From positions 2,399,854-2,463,853 of the forward strand of contig NZ_LR216287.1 of NCBI RefSeq assembly GCF_900696045.1: DNA of 64,000 nucleotides, read 5' to 3'. Source of the stretch: Candidatus Nitrosocosmicus franklandus. GTDB lineage: Archaea; Thermoproteota; Nitrososphaeria; Nitrososphaerales; Nitrososphaeraceae. The notes below the pieces were generated by a model. The model was given only the letters and a program-made list of their open reading frames with translations. It made no database searches and was not told the DNA's origin. Each line of letters starts with the position of its first letter. The first letter of the stretch is position 1. A program made the translations under genes and the position numbers. Shown one piece after another: positions 62,223-64,000 of this stretch.

Positions 62223-63341
62223 CTAAATATCGATTACGTTTGGTCTTTCAATTGTTCTAGTATAGTTGTCTTCCAGACGCTTAAGGAAATCTTCTTGGGT
62301 TAGAAATTCATTATTCAAAAAGGCAGCTATAGTGTTGCCCCCTGCTCCTGCTCCTTCCTTAACAAAACCTTCGGAATAAGCTCGGAGTCCTTTTTTCGTT
62401 GATTTGTTTAACCCCAAGTCAACATAATAAATGGGTACTTCTTCATCGATCTGGTTTATAAGGTCACATATATCTGATTTTTCATCGTCATACAAATAGG
62501 ATGTTGTACCTATGCAGACCTTGTCCTTTATTTTGATATTTAGAGATTTCAAAATCGCTAAAATACAACACATTTGAGTTCCCCCTGCAAGGATAATTCT
62601 TTTACCGCTTGAGATGGATGCCTCTGCTATGCCTACAGTTGTTGGCATCATTGGATCTCCAAGATTGGATATTGCCTTAAATACATCATTCTTACAATCA
62701 CCATGATCTAAACCTGCTCTCGCCAAAGCCATTTCAATAACCTTATTCTTCAGATCATTTGGATTATCAGGCATACTGCTACTGACTTTGTTATATGCAT
62801 TGAATCCCATTGCCTGCATCACTCCCAATGCGGTAGTTGTGCCTCCAGGTATGCTTTCACCTAAAATAATGGTGTCATTTATCTTAGCCAATTGGTAGCC
62901 TAAAATTTTACCCATTTCATAATTTTCAACTGCTTTTTGAATCTCAATCCCTGGTTCGTGAAGGATATTTCTTCCTACAGGTGACTGGATATTGAAGTAT
63001 GGTAAGATTGGTTTTATTTCAGAGCCTGAATCAACTACATATATAGGGATATTCGAAATATCCAATGCAGTCTTTGTAATTATGGCGGGAGTTGGCTTGC
63101 CATCTGGTGTAGCCGGTATAGTGTTTATTGATTTACATTTTCCATAGTGAATATATTCTGCGTCTGCAGGAGGAGTAAATTTTATTAATTCGGGGTTAGC
63201 TCCTGCAACGGTTATCCCTGGAATCGTTGAAGTAGCAGTATGGGAAATAATAAAAACAAATACTGATTTATCTGATTTGAATTCCTCGAGATTAGAAATG
63301 TCTCCTTTTGAATTAGTGCTTTTGATGAAATTAAGAGTCAT
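62223..63341 (-). CDS. cobT: CobT-like nicotinate-nucleotide phosphoribosyltransferase (UPF0284)
   Basis: 372 residues of the archaeal CobT-related family that activates the lower base of cobalamin, known from genetic work in halophilic/methanogenic archaea. It has VFIISHTATSTIPGITVAG, GILGYQLAKINDTIILGES, IPGGTTTALGVMQAMGFNA and GGTQMCCILAILKSL, the nucleotide-loop and substrate regions. AGAGGNTIAAFLN is conserved at the end. Thaumarchaeota make cobalamin, so the fit is good, although the exact base is unknown. A TATA-like box (about 63361-63370) is about 25 nt before the ATG. Confidence 0.85.
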   Translation of the reverse strand: MTLNFIKSTNSKGDISNLEEFKSDKSVFVFIISHTATSTIPGITVAGANPELIKFTPPADAEYIHYGKCKSINTIPATPDGKPTPAIITKTALDISNIPIYVVDSGSEIKPILPYFNIQSPVGRNILHEPGIEIQKAVENYEMGKILGYQLAKINDTIILGESIPGGTTTALGVMQAMGFNAYNKVSSSMPDNPNDLKNKVIEMALARAGLDHGDCKNDVFKAISNLGDPMMPTTVGIAEASISSGKRIILAGGTQMCCILAILKSLNIKIKDKVCIGTTSYLYDDEKSDICDLINQIDEEVPIYYVDLGLNKSTKKGLRAYSEGFVKEGAGAGGNTIAAFLNNEFLTQEDFLKRLEDNYTRTIERPNVIDI

Positions 63342-64000
63342 TAAACCCCTAACTATTGTTGAATATAAAACTTTATTTTAATTGGTACTGCTTTAGGATG
63401 TTTATTACATTTAGAAAAATACAAGGGTCGACAATTTTAGAAGGTTTGTAAAGATTATCTTAATTTTTAAGTCATTGTCAAATTCCTAGGTGTATGGTTC
63501 AACAGATGGTTTATTTTTATTGCTATAAAATCAATATTACTTTGTCAAGAGATTCTATTACAGTCTTACATTCTGAATTGCCGTATTATTGATTCTCCAA
63601 TTATGGAAACTTTAATCTATTTGTTTGTCAATTCCATTGACTGGTACTGTATACATATAATATCTAATGTCTGGCAAAATCCTTTTTCCAAAACTTGACT
63701 CTTTCAACCATGACTTGTTTTATTGTTTTTTCGAAATTGATACCATATACCTTGGTGTTTTGACTTTTGAAATTGTTTTTTGGCTTCGATTTAGATGCCA
63801 ATTTATTTAAATGAATCAATTTGATCAAGTAGTGATTCATGCTGCTGTAATCATTTGGTGTTTTGAGTATTTCAAAAGTGGATTTTAAGAGAGGGACGTC
63901 TCTTTGCTAATGATATTATTAAATCCCAACATGGTATTTTGTATATTTCAATGCTTATCCTAATGCTACTTTTCCTTCTTTTTCTTATTGATCATTGTCA
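63342..64000. other. gene-poor region at the window end
   Basis: 659 bp of AT-rich DNA. Only weak structures are seen: a reverse-strand 58-codon frame (63664-63840) and a second frame just upstream of it that looks continuous after a shift near 63899. No tRNA, CRISPR or IS end recognised. Confidence 0.45.
63664..63840 (-). pseudogene. possible remnant of a decayed gene
   Basis: An ATG at 63840 opens 58 residues of basic, helical sequence (MNHYLIKLIHLNKLASKS ... RVKFWKKDFARH). Upstream the same frame continues to a stop near 63907, and another frame (IPCWDLIISLAKR) would join it smoothly if one base were shifted near 63899. The combined reading looks like the C-terminal end of a real protein, but there is no recognised family. 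Confidence 0.25.

Noticed and set aside
1-64000. CRISPR arrays
   Set aside because: No set of regularly spaced short repeats was found; the only repeats are the 48-bp and 260-bp protein-coding duplications and the IS ends.

Overview
The window is chromosomal DNA of a low-GC ammonia-oxidising archaeon of the class Nitrososphaeria (Thaumarchaeota). The main evidence is an uninterrupted rpoA (A' and A'' in one 1264-residue chain), an archaeal RNA polymerase/ribosomal gene order, a heterodimeric PriS/PriL primase, aCPSF1, archaeal RNase P proteins, SepF, sn-glycerol-1-phosphate dehydrogenase and a three-gene acetyl/propionyl-CoA carboxylase. The AT-richness and the large, loosely packed accessory genes suggest a Nitrosocosmicus-like soil lineage, but that genus-level guess is inference only.

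Layout. 1-7.2 kb: a truncated M24 peptidase, a class V aminotransferase, an FKBP isomerase, G1P dehydrogenase (membrane lipid backbone), a TRAM protein, an EgtB-like hercynine oxygenase and a secreted beta-propeller protein. 7.5-11.2 kb: an RNA-processing operon (eS1, exosome-like RNA-binding protein, Rpp30, Pop5), a PP-loop thiolation enzyme and SepF. 11.2-17.7 kb: aCPSF1, a small membrane protein, an Lhr-type helicase and RPA. 18-19.2 kb: a surface protein carrying two 260-bp copies that are identical. 19.7-32.4 kb: the rpoH-rpoB-rpoA-eL30-nusA-uS12-uS7 block, followed by an unknown protein, RFC large subunit and two small proteins. 32.5-36 kb: the three carboxylase subunits. 36.1-41.9 kb: two divergent operons, larC-larE-cysteine desulfurase-peroxiredoxin and malate dehydrogenase-larB, that together encode the known steps of nickel-pincer nucleotide cofactor synthesis. 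42.3-48.6 kb: uL18-uS5-uL30-uL15-secY-adkA-cmk-cbf5. 48.7-54.3 kb: a Cys-rich microprotein, priL-priS, unknowns, mtnA, a MIP18/PqqD fusion and a TatA-like protein. 54.5-58.1 kb: nucleotide-sugar dehydrogenase, thioredoxin-like protein and leucyl aminopeptidase. 58.1-59 kb: an IS6-like insertion sequence with intact inverted repeats and an 8-bp target duplication but a broken transposase, next to a lone 5S rRNA gene. 59.2-63.3 kb: ABCE1, Trm5, a small membrane protein and a CobT-like phosphoribosyltransferase.

Most genes are housekeeping. The most interesting system is the divergent Lar cluster: it makes an organonickel cofactor, yet no LarA-type user enzyme is present in the window, while a malate dehydrogenase and a cysteine desulfurase are built into it. 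Other points worth a second look are the perfectly duplicated segment in the surface protein, the unnoticed 54-residue Cys-rich protein between cbf5 and priL, and uncharacterised proteins embedded in replication and ribosomal operons. Many starts are TTG or GTG, and several lie about 25 nt after a TATA-like box, which fits leaderless transcripts. No CRISPR array and no complete tRNA gene was seen.
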